Numbered from the stretch's first letter, positions 26,201-39,667 are shown. The stretch is 64,000 nt of DNA from Varroa destructor (GCF_002443255.2 NW_019211454.1:58477601-58541600); one strand, 5' to 3'. Notes: generated from the letters alone by a model not told the origin. Made by a program: numbers and translations.

Positions 26201-26462
26201 ACTTGGTGCTACGTCTATGCATCATGGCCGTTCATATTAATTCCATTAAAGCATCTCATTGGATATAGATCCGTCCCTGATATTTATCATTGACCTGATC
26301 GTGGCTACACGAATGAGCTAATCCGCTGTGGGGTCACCTGCGCCAGAGACATCACGTACGCTGTGTAAAGAGAGCACAAAGAAAGAGAAAGACAGTGCTG
26401 GCCTCATGAGTAACGAAGGCCAAGTAGAAAAACGCATCAACGAATAGTAGTTACCCCAACAG
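23248..26462. other. Stretch without a recognisable gene
   Basis: Contains a nested inverted repeat at 25415-25508. Hydrophobic minus-strand frames at 24259-24528 (89 codons) and 24459-24710 (83 codons) overlap but show no motif I recognise. Confidence 0.55.
25415..25508. repeat. Nested inverted repeat / hairpin
   Basis: An outer perfect 10-bp inverted repeat (TAGTCTTTGA at 25415-25424, TCAAAGACTA at 25499-25508) encloses an inner hairpin: 17-nt arms at 25432-25448 and 25452-25468, pairing at 15 positions plus one G-T wobble and one mismatch, with a 3-nt AAA loop. This could be a small non-autonomous DNA element remnant or a structured transcript. No target-site duplication is obvious. Confidence 0.75.
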
Positions 26463-26740
26463 CTACTGCGAAAAACTGCTCCGCTGCAAAAACTACAATG
26501 GGCGGTGTGAGCTACGTTAGATCATTGGCTTCTAGGACCCTTTCTGGGGATGATCACGACTGTAAGTGTTTGCAAACAGCAACGCGATGACGGAGCGTCT
26601 GTGCTTGGCCGTCTAAGGCCGAGAGAGCTGAGGAAGAGACATCTCTGGCTTTCGCTTCCCCGACCTGTCAAAAGTTATTCTTTTCCCTACTTTCCTCTTA
26701 GACTCTTTCTGGTTTTGCGATAACTTTTGCTATCGGACAG
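26463..26740 (+). CDS. Possible pair of exons, unknown function
   Basis: A segment at 26463-26561 is preceded by an AG and followed by GTAAGTG, a consensus donor. One frame is open and contains ATG at 26498 (MGGVSYVRSLASRTLSGDDH). About 140 bp on, a strong pyrimidine tract ending in TTAG (26670-26701) precedes a 39-bp segment, 26702-26740, followed by GTTAAT. In frame 1 that segment reads TLSGFAITFAIGQ; in the phase that would continue the upstream exon it reads SFWFCDNFCYRT and is also open. The splice signals are better than most in the window, but the exons are too short to judge and no downstream exon was found. The downstream segment also forms an imperfect inverted repeat with the pyrimidine tract before it. 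Confidence 0.2.
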
Positions 26741-27017
26741 GTTAATTTCAAGCATTGTACTGACTGTTAGGTTTTGGAATATAGTACTTACTGACTTTTG
26801 AAGACGATATCGGGTCTAGTGCACGTACATAAAGCAGGTATCAATAATAGTAGTAAATAATAATAATTATTATAAATCAGTCCCCAGGAAACTGAAGCAC
26901 GTAGGATGTTTACGTACACACAAAGGCCAAAAATAGCGGCACTACATTTCTCATTTTTGTCAACTTCAGCTATGGACCAAGGGCGTATAGGGACTGGTGA
27001 ACCGAAATAGCCACCAA

Positions 27018-27033
27018 TCATATCATATCATAT
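27018..27033. repeat. (TCATA)n short tandem repeat
   Basis: Three consecutive TCATA units plus one extra base. Confidence 0.85.
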
Positions 27034-29037
27034 TAGACTTCGGTGTTCACAAGTTCCATCACTTTATAGTCAAAACACAAAACGGTCACAACCCTATAAA
27101 GTATTTGAAGTTTTATGAAAATAGGTGCTATCCCGGCTTTTACAATGTAATTCTATAGGTTGACACTCGCAAGTCAGAATTACCTAGCCGGTCAAAAACG
27201 AACATGTACATCATTTATTTCATAATGTTTATGAATATACGATGTATGCATTATTAGTAATAAATAAAGCACTATTATAAATGAGTTATCATGATATGCT
27301 TACATGAACCCTGTAAAACTAAACGAGCTTTTTCTCTAATGTTTAGTTTCTCTAAAACATAACTATAGACGTTGCTGGGAGAAGTGAACGCTGAAGTCGT
27401 ACTTTTTAACAAAACGGCCAAAGCGACGGTAGGTTTCACAAAGAAGACAAAGTGTTTGTTTGTCTGTTCCATGAGTGGCCCATTCAAGGTTTTACAGAAA
27501 GGAACAAGCCGAGGCGAACGAGCGTCAAATTTTTAATGATAATATGCCGGTCGCATGCGAGTATTTGCGTCACGAATACTGTTTTTTTGCGATAAGTAGC
27601 TCGCTTTTCACACCGTTTCCTACGGCTATGGTGGAAAATGCGCGTAGAGTCCTGTGAAGGAGCATTAAATCTAGGTCTCCGCTTTTTAGTTTTACTACGG
27701 TATAGCAAGTAAAGGCTATTGCGATTTACGTATTCGAAAATCAAATCAAAAACGACTTAGGATAAATGAAAAAGCCAATAGTGTTTACTGCTCTCCAGGC
27801 AACTAGAAGTCCATTGATGACGAACTAATCGACGTCCATCCAGTCGAGAGTAACGAAATTCTGCTAACGGTTCCCTGAATCTTCTCCAGCATCGTTACTA
27901 TGCTATTCAGGCCCACTGGAAAAAGCTGGGAGCTGTGCTCACCGCAAACGTTTTCAGAGGTCCTTTCAGTGAAAAACGACCTCACGCCGATCAGACTCCA
28001 CAGTTTAACTCCATTGTTAGTCGTGCAAAATACATCGATGCGTCGGCATAACTAAACAGACAAACGATCAGTAATTCAATTTCGGCTTTCCTATGTATCC
28101 AGATGTCACCGAATTGGCATAATAATATAGCGTACACAAACTTTCTCGGAACTCTCATATCCTGACTACTTATATAAAATACGAGTAGCCAAGTAGGAGA
28201 CAATAATAATAAAATTATCAAGTCAACTACAGTTAACGTGTTTATTTAAATCAGTCCTTTACAGTACATGATCCTGAAACTAATACATTTATGTACATTA
28301 CCCAGACAATATCTCTAGGCTATTATCTTAATCTGTGATAAGGCTTTTCTAATTTTTAGTATATAGTTTCGTGTACAGATACATAAACCGAGCAGATAAC
28401 GTTAGCGCTCTGTCAAGATGCCCGAAAACAAGAAGGGTAGCGATTGCAACAACAGTGACACCATGAGCTATAAGTCGGTGCAAAGATGACACAATACCCA
28501 AAATAGTAGCTTCGCTGCTTATTTTGACCCTTGTTTTCTAGATACCAGCCCAGTGCAACCTGGAACGTAGTTTTCTCAGCCGATTCTGCCGAACAAGCTT
28601 GTCGCCCGTTCTCTGCAGGCTCCACATCGTACCCTGCATATGGCACGCAGGTAAATCACAAGAACAAAGCGACAAATTATAGCTGGGATGTCGTATCAAT
28701 TCAACTCGTGCGTAGTTTCCGCTTTACCGTGCTCCTTGTGCTTAAATTGTGGTCGAATTCGCTTGACTCATTATTTCCCATAGGGTGCTATGGTAAATGA
28801 GTCAAGAGAATCTTTCTCTGCGTGGGGTTCGCTACGCGTTACGTTTTGGGTCTACGTAAACCTGATTACTAATAGGTGTCGCTGCGAATAACGTATCGCG
28901 CTCGCTTCTCGATCATGAAGTCTGCTTGATAGCATTATAAAGGAGGAGCGCGACTTGCAAAAGTGAATTTCACACGTGTATTTTTCGAACTGTAGAAAGG
29001 TAAGCTGCGTGACCGACATTCGACATGACCAGGATCA

Positions 29038-29051
29038 GGATCGCGCGATCC
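29038..29051. repeat. 14-bp GC-rich palindrome
   Basis: GGATCGCGCGATCC is perfectly self-complementary. Its CG-rich core stands out in AT-rich surroundings. No other copy was seen in the window. Confidence 0.8.
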
Positions 29052-31174
29052 AAGCCAGTAGGTAGAGCTTTAAGCAAATTCGATATTTGGAAGCCCCCGC
29101 TCAACATGCGTTAAACTAATAAAAGATTAGATTGTAGCAAAAAACTCGAACTGTCCGGTGACTTTTGCCCCGCGAAAATATATACTGCATTTTACGATAC
29201 GAGTCTACATTAACCTAAAACTATGTTGCAAAAAACAAACAACAGGTTCACGCCGGCTCTATCCGCTAGGTCTATCCATTATGCTAATAGATTTGATTCC
29301 GTTACCATAAATGCATATACTTGGACAGGAGTATTTGAGAAGTCGCAGACGTTTAGACCTTAGAGGTCTCATTGTCCTGCAAAGATATACCGGCCAAAAA
29401 TGGAGTCGGAGAATGTTGTTTTTGACTTGGCATCGTGTATTGCTATCGGTATTTGCACCAAGGAGTTCGTGGATTATTCAGTGTAATCGTGTAGTTAGGG
29501 TTCGTCTTATAAGCGAATAAGCTGGCAGTGTTTTTTTGCTGCTACCGGTCCTTTGAATATATTAGCCACGTTGGCTCTTTCAAATGACGCAGTGTCGAAT
29601 TTTTGGGTGTACCAACATTGTTCCTATGCGTTTTCTAATACTTGGTATAACGCACATGTGGTATTTGGTGAAAATAAATGAGAACCAATAGATAAGAGCT
29701 GTTTTTCTCGCGTTCATAATTGATGAGCATGAACTGGCCCAAGTAAGTAGTTAAACTACGGTGTTCAATTGCAGTAAAGCAGTCACATTTGGCCTTGCGA
29801 AAGCAGATTACCTATATAAAGCGAAGCCAGAGGGAATCATTTTATTCGATTTCCTATGTTGAATTTTCGCACGGTATAATGCTTTAGCTACCTTGGATCA
29901 TTTCGATCTTCGTTTGTTACTTCTGCAGCTACGAACGTTGATGTTGCTCAGGGCGCTTCGATAAGTGACATCAAGATGTGCAGAGGAATGGTTCCGATAA
30001 TGAGTCGATTATCAGCTTGAAATGTACCGGCGGTCCTAACCCAGTTCCGGGTAAGCGTATAATAACGTGTGATTCCGGCTGCAGTGGAAATCCGACGCAC
30101 CCAGCTTTCAGTCGAAACATGTAGAACGAAGGACACGTTTACTGACAGTAAAATCAATGTGATAAATTAATCTGATTTTAGAAGAAGAATATTTCGAGTC
30201 AGATGAGCACAAGTCGTTCGGGTTCATGTTTGCTGATCGCCTAAAATAATGGCCATATATTTATGTTGTTTTATTGATAGAACCAACGTAAGTATGCTAC
30301 AGCTGAACCGTCATCAGACGATTTCACTGCACGTGTCTATTTATACACGCCGTCCACACAAACTACTGTCATATTGCCAATGACAAGAAGGATTATCACA
30401 ATTGGCGACCTCAGTAGAGCCCCGTGAAGCTCGGCTAACCTGTTTAGCCTAAGTGATCTCGATCTGTCTTGGAGGTACGACAGATACGATTGGGTGGATG
30501 AAAGGCATACTAAGAACGTTCTCACAGTAACCGCCAATACCTTCTCTTTGATTCTCCGGTAAACACCTGTACAAAACGTAGGAACGTTGGTAGTTATTTA
30601 GACATTACCAGAACAGTTATTCCTTAGCAGGAGGATAACTAAGGGTGACCTCAAAATCGCGCTATGCAAAGGTAAACGATAGCTTGGATTAATAAATCAA
30701 ATACCAAAACGTCCCAGCTTCTTAGACGAGCTTGATAAACAAAACGTTCATCTGATACATGTGATATACGTGCGCATGTACCGGTGTTCAACCACAAAAA
30801 AGATGTACGAAGTATTTAGTACATGGCTCTGGTGTCTCAGAGGAATTAGGCTAAGGCTTGCCTGAACGGCGTTTCACTTGAGGAAATACGGAACAGACTG
30901 TGGTCTGATAGTTTGTCATCAAGGATTTGAAGTATGTCAATGCAAGGTCTCAAAATGTAACATTTGCTAATGCTATAATGGCATATCTATTCTGTATGAG
31001 TGAAGAAATTTAGCCCGGATATTCGAACCGTTTAGAACGGACGATGCCACGCAATTCAGCAATATGTCTCTTAGCTACTTTACACTGATAATGCATTTTG
31101 TAACTGCAGAGTTTCTCAACCTAAAATGTCCTCCTCACAAGATATTTTTACCATCTATATGTACCAAAAGACAC

Positions 31175-31604
31175 CTATCCAAGAGCTCTTTTGGACGAAG
31201 CTAAGTTCTTGCGCACCAGTATATAGCACAGTACTAATAGATCCGAGGCTTTTTCAATAAAATTTAACTCCAATGTATGATGTACATATACAAGATTGCC
31301 ACCTTCCGGACTAAATGTGGCGGAGCGAGGAAACAAGAACGAGCAAAATGAAATTACAGAGATATCAGTCTCACCCTCGACAGTTCGCGCCTTGGCGGGA
31401 AGTTCAGCAAACAAGGTCCTGCGTGTCCAAGTCTGCTTGTCCGACAGGGTTTCACATCTCGATAGAGCACAAGTAGGCATCGCATGTCGAAAAATGCGAT
31501 CGAATGAACATAGCGTAAGGAGCGAAATTGAACGAAGCCCTAGAAAGACGGTGGCCATTTTTTGCTCCATTTTGCTTTCTATTCAGAAAGGAGAAACACT
31601 TTGA
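31175..31604. CDS. GC-richer island open on both strands, unknown
   Basis: The minus strand is open for 131 codons from an ATG (31175-31570). The plus strand is open for about 102 codons (31296-31604, non-ATG start), rich in charged residues, with a segment reading GNKNEQNEITEISVSPSTVR. Another minus-strand frame (80 codons, 31452-31694) overlaps. Openness in several frames is expected where the composition is less AT-rich, so only one, or none, can be real. I cannot assign a family. The plus-strand reading looks more like a soluble protein, and the minus-strand reading is rich in Leu, Ser and Cys, as antisense readings often are. Confidence 0.18.
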
Positions 31605-31694
31605 TCGTTCCATGTGCTTAGTCGTGCTGGCCTTTGAGTCGTATCCAAGCCAATAGATTTGTTCTTCATGGGGTTCATCATATAAACAGGCCAT

Positions 31695-34600
31695 GATATC
31701 GAAGTTGTACCTATCTGAGCCGTCTGCAATGTGTTAACGCGACGGGATAACAAAATCGCCTATTTTTGAACGAAATCAGTTGAAAACGAGTTCTAGTTTT
31801 AACGTAGGCGGCGAAGGGTTTCGGTAAACCAACTGTAGCAACGTATCCGCAGTCGCTTTCTGACAGTGAATGCACCTTTTGGGGCAAAACTTCGTGGCGT
31901 CCAAAATCTGATATAGGCCATCGTCAATATGCATAGAAATACCGCTGAACGTAATAAGAAAGTTGTCGAGCGAACATTTTATTTTGTTCGACTGGACGGC
32001 ATCAGTGAAAACACATTTCATTACTAGCAACCTTGATCGAGGAGACTAAAATCAACATCAGTGACAGCGGCGTCAGTGACTACGGGAGAGAATATGTGGT
32101 CACCCCTTAATTCACTCGCTGCAATCCCTGTCTGAGGGAGTACCACTATAGACAGAAATATTGTTAAAATTTACGTTAACGACTCTATGGTGGCAGGCGA
32201 GGTTTCTGGCCATTTGTTACCACAACTAGCGTAGATGAATGAGTCTTTAGGAAAGTGTCACTGCTCCGTGAGTGCGGCGTAGTGCCCCTAAAGAGACGCT
32301 CTTTTAAACTTAAAAACATCTTGTGTCTTGCACAATATTTTCACTGTATCCTCTAAGCATGTTGATTTTCTACGCGTATCTTTTGATCATATTCCAAATG
32401 TTAAACTACGATAATTAGAGCAAAAGAGGTTTAGCGAAAAAAGCCATTTGGAACGTATGAGTATATACGGTTAAAAAAGGTCATTTGTACTGAGACGTTC
32501 TTACGGGAGCGTAATTATTGTTTTTAGTCAGCGTTAACGTACTAAGGGAAAATTTCCACCCTCTAGTCAAAGCAAAGGCGCACAGCTGGCGAATGTTCCT
32601 TATGTCGCCATTTACCACTATGAATTTTAGTCGTAAATAACCCTTAACAGGTTCGCCAAATTTAAAGCACAAAGTGCAGAACAGAAACTTTGAATTTACC
32701 AGGTTTTGCTTGGTCCAGGTAATATTTCCACTGGATGATATTCCCTCTGATTTTAAAAATCCTCATGTTTTCTAACGATTTCTTAGAGGTTGAAGAAGAA
32801 ACTAAACTAGAAAGAAAATTGTCTATAATTCAGGCAAATTTTAGTAGAAATTCGATTGGATTTTATGTTTACATAATAATTTTTTTTAATTTTTGTGACC
32901 ATAGAAGCAAACGACACATCTATGCAATATATTATTCTCATTCAAAACATTTTATTTAATAATAACAATAAACAAGTCGATTTTTCGTATCTACAAATAC
33001 ATCCTATTGCACAAAAAAAAGGTCTTTTTTCACCTCAACACATTTACCCTAACTTTGATGAGATATGCTTGGTAGATATCTATCTTAATCCTGTCATTGT
33101 AGAGCGTTTCATAAAAACCAGAACAAATTCAAGGTGTGTGAAGAGATTTCTGACTGTCATTGCAAACAATCATCTTTTCGAAATCACACAGACTTTTTGT
33201 AGCAGCTTTCCATGTATCTGGTCGTCAGGAGCAAAGATTGGTTTGTTTGATAAACCATGCTATCATGTAACCGCAAATTGCGTTTTCAAACTTACGTACC
33301 GCATAATGGTAGCTGAAGTATGGATGATTGTACCTATCCAGCCAAAACTATGAATTGGCCTTAACGTTCTTAATAAACTCCTAATATGATTTTTGCGTTT
33401 TTCTTTAATAATTACTCCGTTATTTAGCATCCGGCTAAAATAATTTTATTGCCCTAAATTAACCGATATTTCACATTATTTCGGTTAACTTCAAAATAAT
33501 CAATGAGTATACCCAACAAATTTTCCGTCTGTGTAAACGCCCATTCTGACTATCTAACTCAGGCTCTAGCACCTCCTGAAGTAAGTAAAACATGAACACG
33601 AAGGTGCAGTCATCGTTGACTCAAAAATCCGTGTTGGTTGCCATGACATATTATTATCACGCGATTTCTTAGGTCCGGTGCAGAACTCGGATATCTAGCA
33701 GCAGTCACAAACGAGAGAGCCAACCCCCGATGAAAAATACACAGCATTAGAACTTAGAAGCTTACGCTTCACGGGTTTCAGTTGGGTGGATATCAGTTGG
33801 TCCAGTTGCGCCACGAGACCCTTCTGGATGACTCTCGTAGTAACAGACTTTAGGGAATTTAACAAACAGAAGTAACAGCTATATGTCGGCTGCGGTTTAC
33901 AAGGACAAGGAAAAAATCTATCCTAAACCTATTGGTCTGCCATAATCACGTCACCCTATTAAAACCATTGTCTTGACAAGTGTTCCATAGTATTTTCTCC
34001 TTAGGTCAGCGATTGTTGGATAATAGCTTTGGGTCGCTGTATCTAGAATGTATGTAGAAACGGAACCTTATTTAGCAGCGGAATGTCTGCTCACCAGTTC
34101 GCTTAACAAATTGTAGGGTTGTCCAATAATGTGCTAGTAGACTCATGTAGAGTGAAGTCACTGCGGTCAACTTGACGATGCTCACAAAAAAGAAAAACCC
34201 CTTGCAAGATTTAATTGCAGTAGTGGTGCCGATGGTTAACACAGTCGTTTTGTGTTGGCTATTACATTGCTTGTAGAGAGGAAATGGCAAACTCAAAAGC
34301 ACATTTTGTGGAGGGCTAAATTCGCCATTTATTGACTGGGGACAATTTTGACAGAGTCGTTTCGATTCTACAACTTTATCTGGGTCGAGTCACCTCATTT
34401 CCTGCCTCGTAATAGCTTCTGCCGTCCCCGTGACTCCTTTGAAGTTTGTTGTAGGATCGCGTTCATAAACCAAGTAAATCGACCGTTTCAAGTCTCACTT
34501 ATTATAATTATAGGAAGAAATATAACATTAATAAATATTTGAAGAAAGGCGAATTCGTAGTCACATACATAAATTATGTTGTGCATGAGTAAGAGATACG

Positions 34601-36442
34601 CACAAAGCGTAAGCTAATACCGCACTAGTAACTAATAATGCCGATGACAGTTTTTCTCTTTGTGATAAACTTCGTAACACTATTGATATTATAAACAGTC
34701 TATTATCCAGAGAGTTCTATGTAAGCGCCTTCATTATCTAGTACTATATTATTATTCTTTGTACGTCATATCGTAACCTAGCCAATACCCATATGTCTTA
34801 AAAGCATGCGTTGAACGTATGGTCAAAGCATCCCCTGTTGAGCCTGTGTTCCCTGAGTAATTGAATAGCAAACATTAATATCGTGTTTCTTACACAGTAA
34901 ATTGTCGAGTCCACCGTATAACGTGAGCTCACGTGCTGGCTCTTCACGCTATAGCCGCTTTGAAGATCTCTGACGAAAAAGCACGCGTATATGTCTGCAA
35001 CTGTATTCATTATCCATCATAGCGGTACAGGCTTTGAATCGTCTCTAGAGCACTTGTCCGATTTGGATTCTGTTCGTTTCAATGGGAAGTTGAGGACGGC
35101 TGCATGCTTAGATATCTTATTGCTTGATGCCAGTTCGCTAGAGAACCAAAGGCGCAGTATTTTATGCTTTCCCGGCTGACATCTGGACGTATTTTTCGTG
35201 TAGTATTGGCACATTGTGACATTCACTTTTATGGCTCTCCATCATCGATAGAGCGATAAAAGAAGTTACCGGAAACAGCTCGTTATTTTCAGGCTCGAAT
35301 AGGTTTTATGAGCGGTTGCGGCTACGGGACTGTGTCATTGCCACAATCCAAGATCAGTTATAAATTCGTTTCTGGCCGAAATCAGTGATCGCGGATTTGC
35401 GTCCGAGTTGTGGTTGCCAATCGAAACCTACCTTTAAATGACAATGGAAATAGAGATATGCAGACATTGTACCTCATTGTTCTTATTCAAACAGTGGAAT
35501 ACAAGTTTAATATCATTGTACTAAGTTGGCTGTGTTCAAGCTACGAAAATCTTAATACCATATATCGCTGATCAAGAGCGAGAAATACAGGATCTGAAGC
35601 CGCAAGAAAACCCTCGGGCCAAAGCACGAACTCAAATAGTTGGGCAAATCAAACTGCAGAGCCGGCATAAATACATATAAAAAATATGTTGAAAGATAGA
35701 CTAGAGGAGTTGTTGGAGGTATACAGATACCGAACGTATTATTTTAATATAATAATGAAAATAACCTAATACGAAAAGGTTGTTCTTAGTTTAGAATCAA
35801 ATGAAATTTTTCACACTTTTAAAAAGCACAAAAATCAACAATTTGCTGCAGATTGAATTATCAATCTTTTTGAGTATGCTTCTAAAAGGCAATGCCGTTT
35901 AGATCAGCTAAATTCGGTTGACCGCATAACTGAGGTTAAAAAGTACCAGTAAAACGGTAATCATATCCCAGGTCACAGATCATAATTAACCATGCCTCAT
36001 TCGTAATGCCGGAATTGTAGATTACCGATGTTATGTTTCTTTTTTTCAGGCCATGTGTTTGTACGGACAGGGTGTCAGTAGGACCTTAATGTCAGTTCGT
36101 TTTCGGTGCAGGATCAAAAACCTAATTATTTCGAATTTAATGTCCGGCCTTTCTGTTAGGCATTCTATGGGACGGCTGGGTCCCAGCATGAAGCGAAACG
36201 TTCGAAACCTAGACCACCACGCCTCCCTAAAATTAACAGGCAAATATGTTACCCGTTAATTTATTAGGATTACTAGGATCAACAACCCGCTACCAGAAAG
36301 ATACGATAGCCAGGTCCTTTGCTGGATTTATTTAGGGTTTCCTCAATGGACATATGGTAAGCAGACAAACGCCTCTTTTTAATAACCCTATTTTTCTCCG
36401 TAATGATAATTTCTAGTATTTATCAATCCCATGCTCCCGCGA
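31695..36442. other. Stretch without a recognisable gene
   Basis: The longest frame is 152 codons on the plus strand (32895-33353), AT-rich with no motif I recognise. An 8-bp inverted repeat (TTAACCGA at 33459, TCGGTTAA at 33481) is the only local structure seen. Confidence 0.5.
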
Positions 36443-36510
36443 TAGCGTAGTGGTAAAGTGCTTGCGTCTTAAAATTATCCGTACATGGTGCTTTAAGTTC
36501 TAATCCAGGT
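36430..36510 (+). repeat. tRNA-like segment (SINE head or tRNA pseudogene)
   Basis: TAGCGTAGTGGTAAAG at 36443-36458 is a very good match to a tRNA A-box and D-loop. AGTTCTAATCC at 36496-36506 matches the B-box consensus GGTTCGAATCC at 9 of 11 positions. The A-to-B distance is about nine bases longer than in a standard tRNA. No acceptor stem could be formed by eye. This is typical of tRNA-derived SINE heads and tRNA pseudogenes. I did not find the 3' body or tail. Confidence 0.55.
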
Positions 36511-38763
36511 GTAGACGCACTTCGCTCGTGACGAAAGCCGGCTATTTAACATAATTCCTGATGGTAAAAACATTTAGTTTCTCAATCTTTGTCGTAATAA
36601 CATTGTCAGCTAAAATTTAAGCTAACTTAACTGCAGGCTTGTTCTATATGGCAAAGATAGCAGTAAATCAAAGAAAAAACACGTATTAGATACCATGACA
36701 TCTACACAGCTTTCATTGCCAAGTTGGTTTATAAAAATGATGCGTATTTTGTTAAAAATAACTTTAATTTCTAGGTAAAGCAAACTAGAACCTCTGAGTG
36801 TGTAAAGCAATTGTGCCATTGAAAATTCGGTTTTTCATTGTCTAGTAACGATTTATGAAAAGCTACGGTAGCCGAATTACGGTCTCTCTCAAAGGACAAA
36901 CATTTTTCTAGTGCCTTTGTTATTCCTAAATTCTTTCAAATTCTTAAAATATTAGTGGTCCATAAGGCTTCATGTCTAGTCGACAAACCAATATCTTGTG
37001 AGCCCTATAGGCCAACGATAAAGGTGTATTTATTCGATATTTTCTTAAAAATAAATGTAAAAATAGCTCCATGTAAGTCCCTCATTAGTTATACGGTCGT
37101 TCTCAACGAATGCCGCTTCATTGTCTCGCTGTTGATTAAGGGAACTGGGAAAAGAGTAATCGAGGCTCATGCATTCGGCTTTACGCAACAGCAACTGTTG
37201 TTTTCGAACTTGTTAATCTCCCCCAATGTTCTAATTCCGATATATGTGTATATATATCAGATAAAACCTTCACATTTGAATAAACCTTGATGAACTGTTC
37301 GTCACAGCGGGCAGTCATCATAGTTCTTTCTAGATTACAGCGACAGACCCATCACAGCGAAAACATCGCGCCGTTTTAAACGAAAGGTTACTGTGACATA
37401 ATTTTATTCACGCTAGACAAATTTTTGAAAAATGAAGCGGGAAAATTTTCTCGTTTGCTGAAAATCGACGCTGCATCTGCATTATTACTAGCTTTCATAC
37501 AGCTTTTAAAAAATAGAAACAGGAAGATCGTCATAAGGGCTTAAATTTAAAAGCCCAGAAACTCCATTGTTAATACACTTAACGGATAATATGAATTGAT
37601 ATCGGTCAATATTTTTGAGACGTTCGCGCTTTTTGCACCTTTCGAACTTTTTGGCCGTTTTTAGTCCTTGCAACGTTAGGAATTTTAGCCTGTTAAAGGT
37701 CCAAAATAGAATTCTGTTGGAACTTCTTTCACGTAAAATACCATTATCGTTTGATGCACGGTTAATATGAATAGTTATTTGCAAATTAAAAAAGGCGTAT
37801 TTTGAAAATGACTAATGATTGGTTTATATCCCGAATCGAAGATATAATACGGGTGAATAGTGGTTATATACTTTTATAGATTTTTAAAAAATGACATTTT
37901 CAGCAAAACGAATTGTTATAACATCCGTTTATCTTCGGGTACAGTTTTGGAAGCAATTCACAAAAAATACACGAACCACCTCCTATACACACAGTGTAAA
38001 TATATATGTTCTTCGGAAAAGCACGAATCTATTGAAGGAAGCTATGTTTATAACAGAAAATATACCTATGCCAAAGGCTACGCAAAGTCAAAACTCTGTT
38101 CCGGATGACCTATCGACATGCTCATTGCCCAACCTACCAATAATCGATGCATCCCGTACGGGCAGCCTTTATTGTTGAAAATAACAAAAAAGAAAATTGT
38201 GCGTTTAAGCACCCTATATGTCGTTAAGTTTTCAACCGTATACGGAAAGCTAAATATCCAAAATATAGGGGGCATCGTACTTTAAAAGTTTTCATTTGGC
38301 GGCTCCGCTATTCGAGACTCTTCAGCAGGTTACAGTTGAAGCCGACCTTTTAGAGCTTCCTTCGAGCTTAGCTGATTAGAAATTCTATACATCAGAGGAA
38401 CAAGGCCAGTTCATGACATTTTAATTACTTCCGTTTCCCTTCGGATAGAAAAGGACAGCGTACGAAGAAATTCAGGCCCGGAAATGGAAGAGCTCTGTTA
38501 TTGAGGGCCTTTCAAAAAACTTCAGGGAAGGCCAGTTCGATATTTGCTAAACTATCCCTTGAGGAAACCAGTGATGAATCTATTGACAAGATGATATCTT
38601 GTGGTCATTGTTACAGCTTTCCTTAGTGGGCTTTGCAGCTTGCTTGGTGCAGTCTCATTGTGTATGGCAAGGAACATAATACGGCCCGGTGCCTGTAAAT
38701 GAGATTCACACATTAACCTCATGGGAAAAAAACAACAGTGTGTTTTTATTGTTCAAAACGTGC

Positions 38764-38781
38764 TTTTTTTTTTTTTTTTTT
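38764..38781 (-). repeat. Poly-T tract (T18)
   Basis: Eighteen T residues, which would be a poly-A tail on the minus strand. No retroposon body was recognised to its right. Confidence 0.9.
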
Positions 38782-39667
38782 AAATTCCACAGCGATTGAA
38801 CAACAACGTTCGACGCTATGGACTTACGTATTGATTATCCAGAAAAGATGATTAGCCAGATTAGTTTCAATTTCTTTCAAGTATACCGCGCAGTGGAAAG
38901 GTTCGTGGTCGTTAGCCTTTGAAAACCACTGATATGCAACCTATTTTGCATTATTATTAAAATTCTGAACATAACGGAACTTAGGACGCAGTGCTTCCGA
39001 GACAGCGTGTGCAGAACCCTCGTCAAGCTTCATATAATCGCTCCATATGCACAATATAGCAGGGTTCGTTGACCGCGTCTTTCTTATTAGAAGCGAAATG
39101 CGACATATACAATAGATACTGTGCTACAAAAAATAGTTGTAGAACAGGTTGTTGGCATCAAATAATGTTACCAATATAAGATTCGATACCTGCGATTGCT
39201 GTATAAATACATAATTCATTTATATTAGAGGCATACTTCATGTTGGAGTTAATGGCTGGAGACTACTATTTGACGCTTATCGATCTTCTTGCACGTAACG
39301 GCCGCACACATCAATGATGGCACTGCGAACGGGTTGGATACACTGACCACATGTTCTGCTTAAATGACCTCCATGTGTTATACTTACCAGCATCGATTTG
39401 CGAGAAAGAAGGTACGTAAGGGAAATCATATTTACCATGCTTCTGTGATGGAAGGGTAGCTTAGCTGGCAAACCATTGCCTGTGAACGTTGATATGTTAG
39501 TAAATTTCAAGGACGTTAAAGCTTTACGTAGTATTAAGAATACCACAATAGACGGCTTATGTTAACGAATTAAAACTAGATATAATTAGCTATTCTATAA
39601 CTAACAAAAATAGTCCCAGGTATGCTACTTGAAATAAATAGAAGTCCTTTTAGTTCTTCGGATATTC

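Larger units (their letters stand above)
26741..31174. other. Stretch without a recognisable gene
   Basis: Open frames are short (up to 89 codons) and unrecognised. A 5-bp repeat (TCATA, three units) lies at 27018-27033, runs of TAA/TAG lie at 26838-26870, and a GC-rich 14-bp palindrome lies at 29038-29051. Isolated GTAAGT-type donors occur near 29743 and 30288 after short open stretches, but without matching acceptors. Confidence 0.55.

Noticed and set aside
28925..29005. TATAAA box followed by a GTAAG donor, suggesting a promoter and first exon
   Set aside because: TATAAA is common in AT-rich DNA, and no ATG or downstream exon supports it.
29691..29742. Short open segment before GTAAGT at 29743
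   Set aside because: The hexamer is expected several times by chance, the acceptor side lacks a pyrimidine tract, and only about 17 codons are open.
30249..30287. ATG segment before GTAAGT at 30288
   Set aside because: Thirteen codons are too few to judge, and no downstream acceptor in phase was found.
32895..33353. Plus-strand open frame of 152 codons
   Set aside because: AT-rich composition, no motif and no splice borders; a frame of this length is about what chance gives once in a window of this size.
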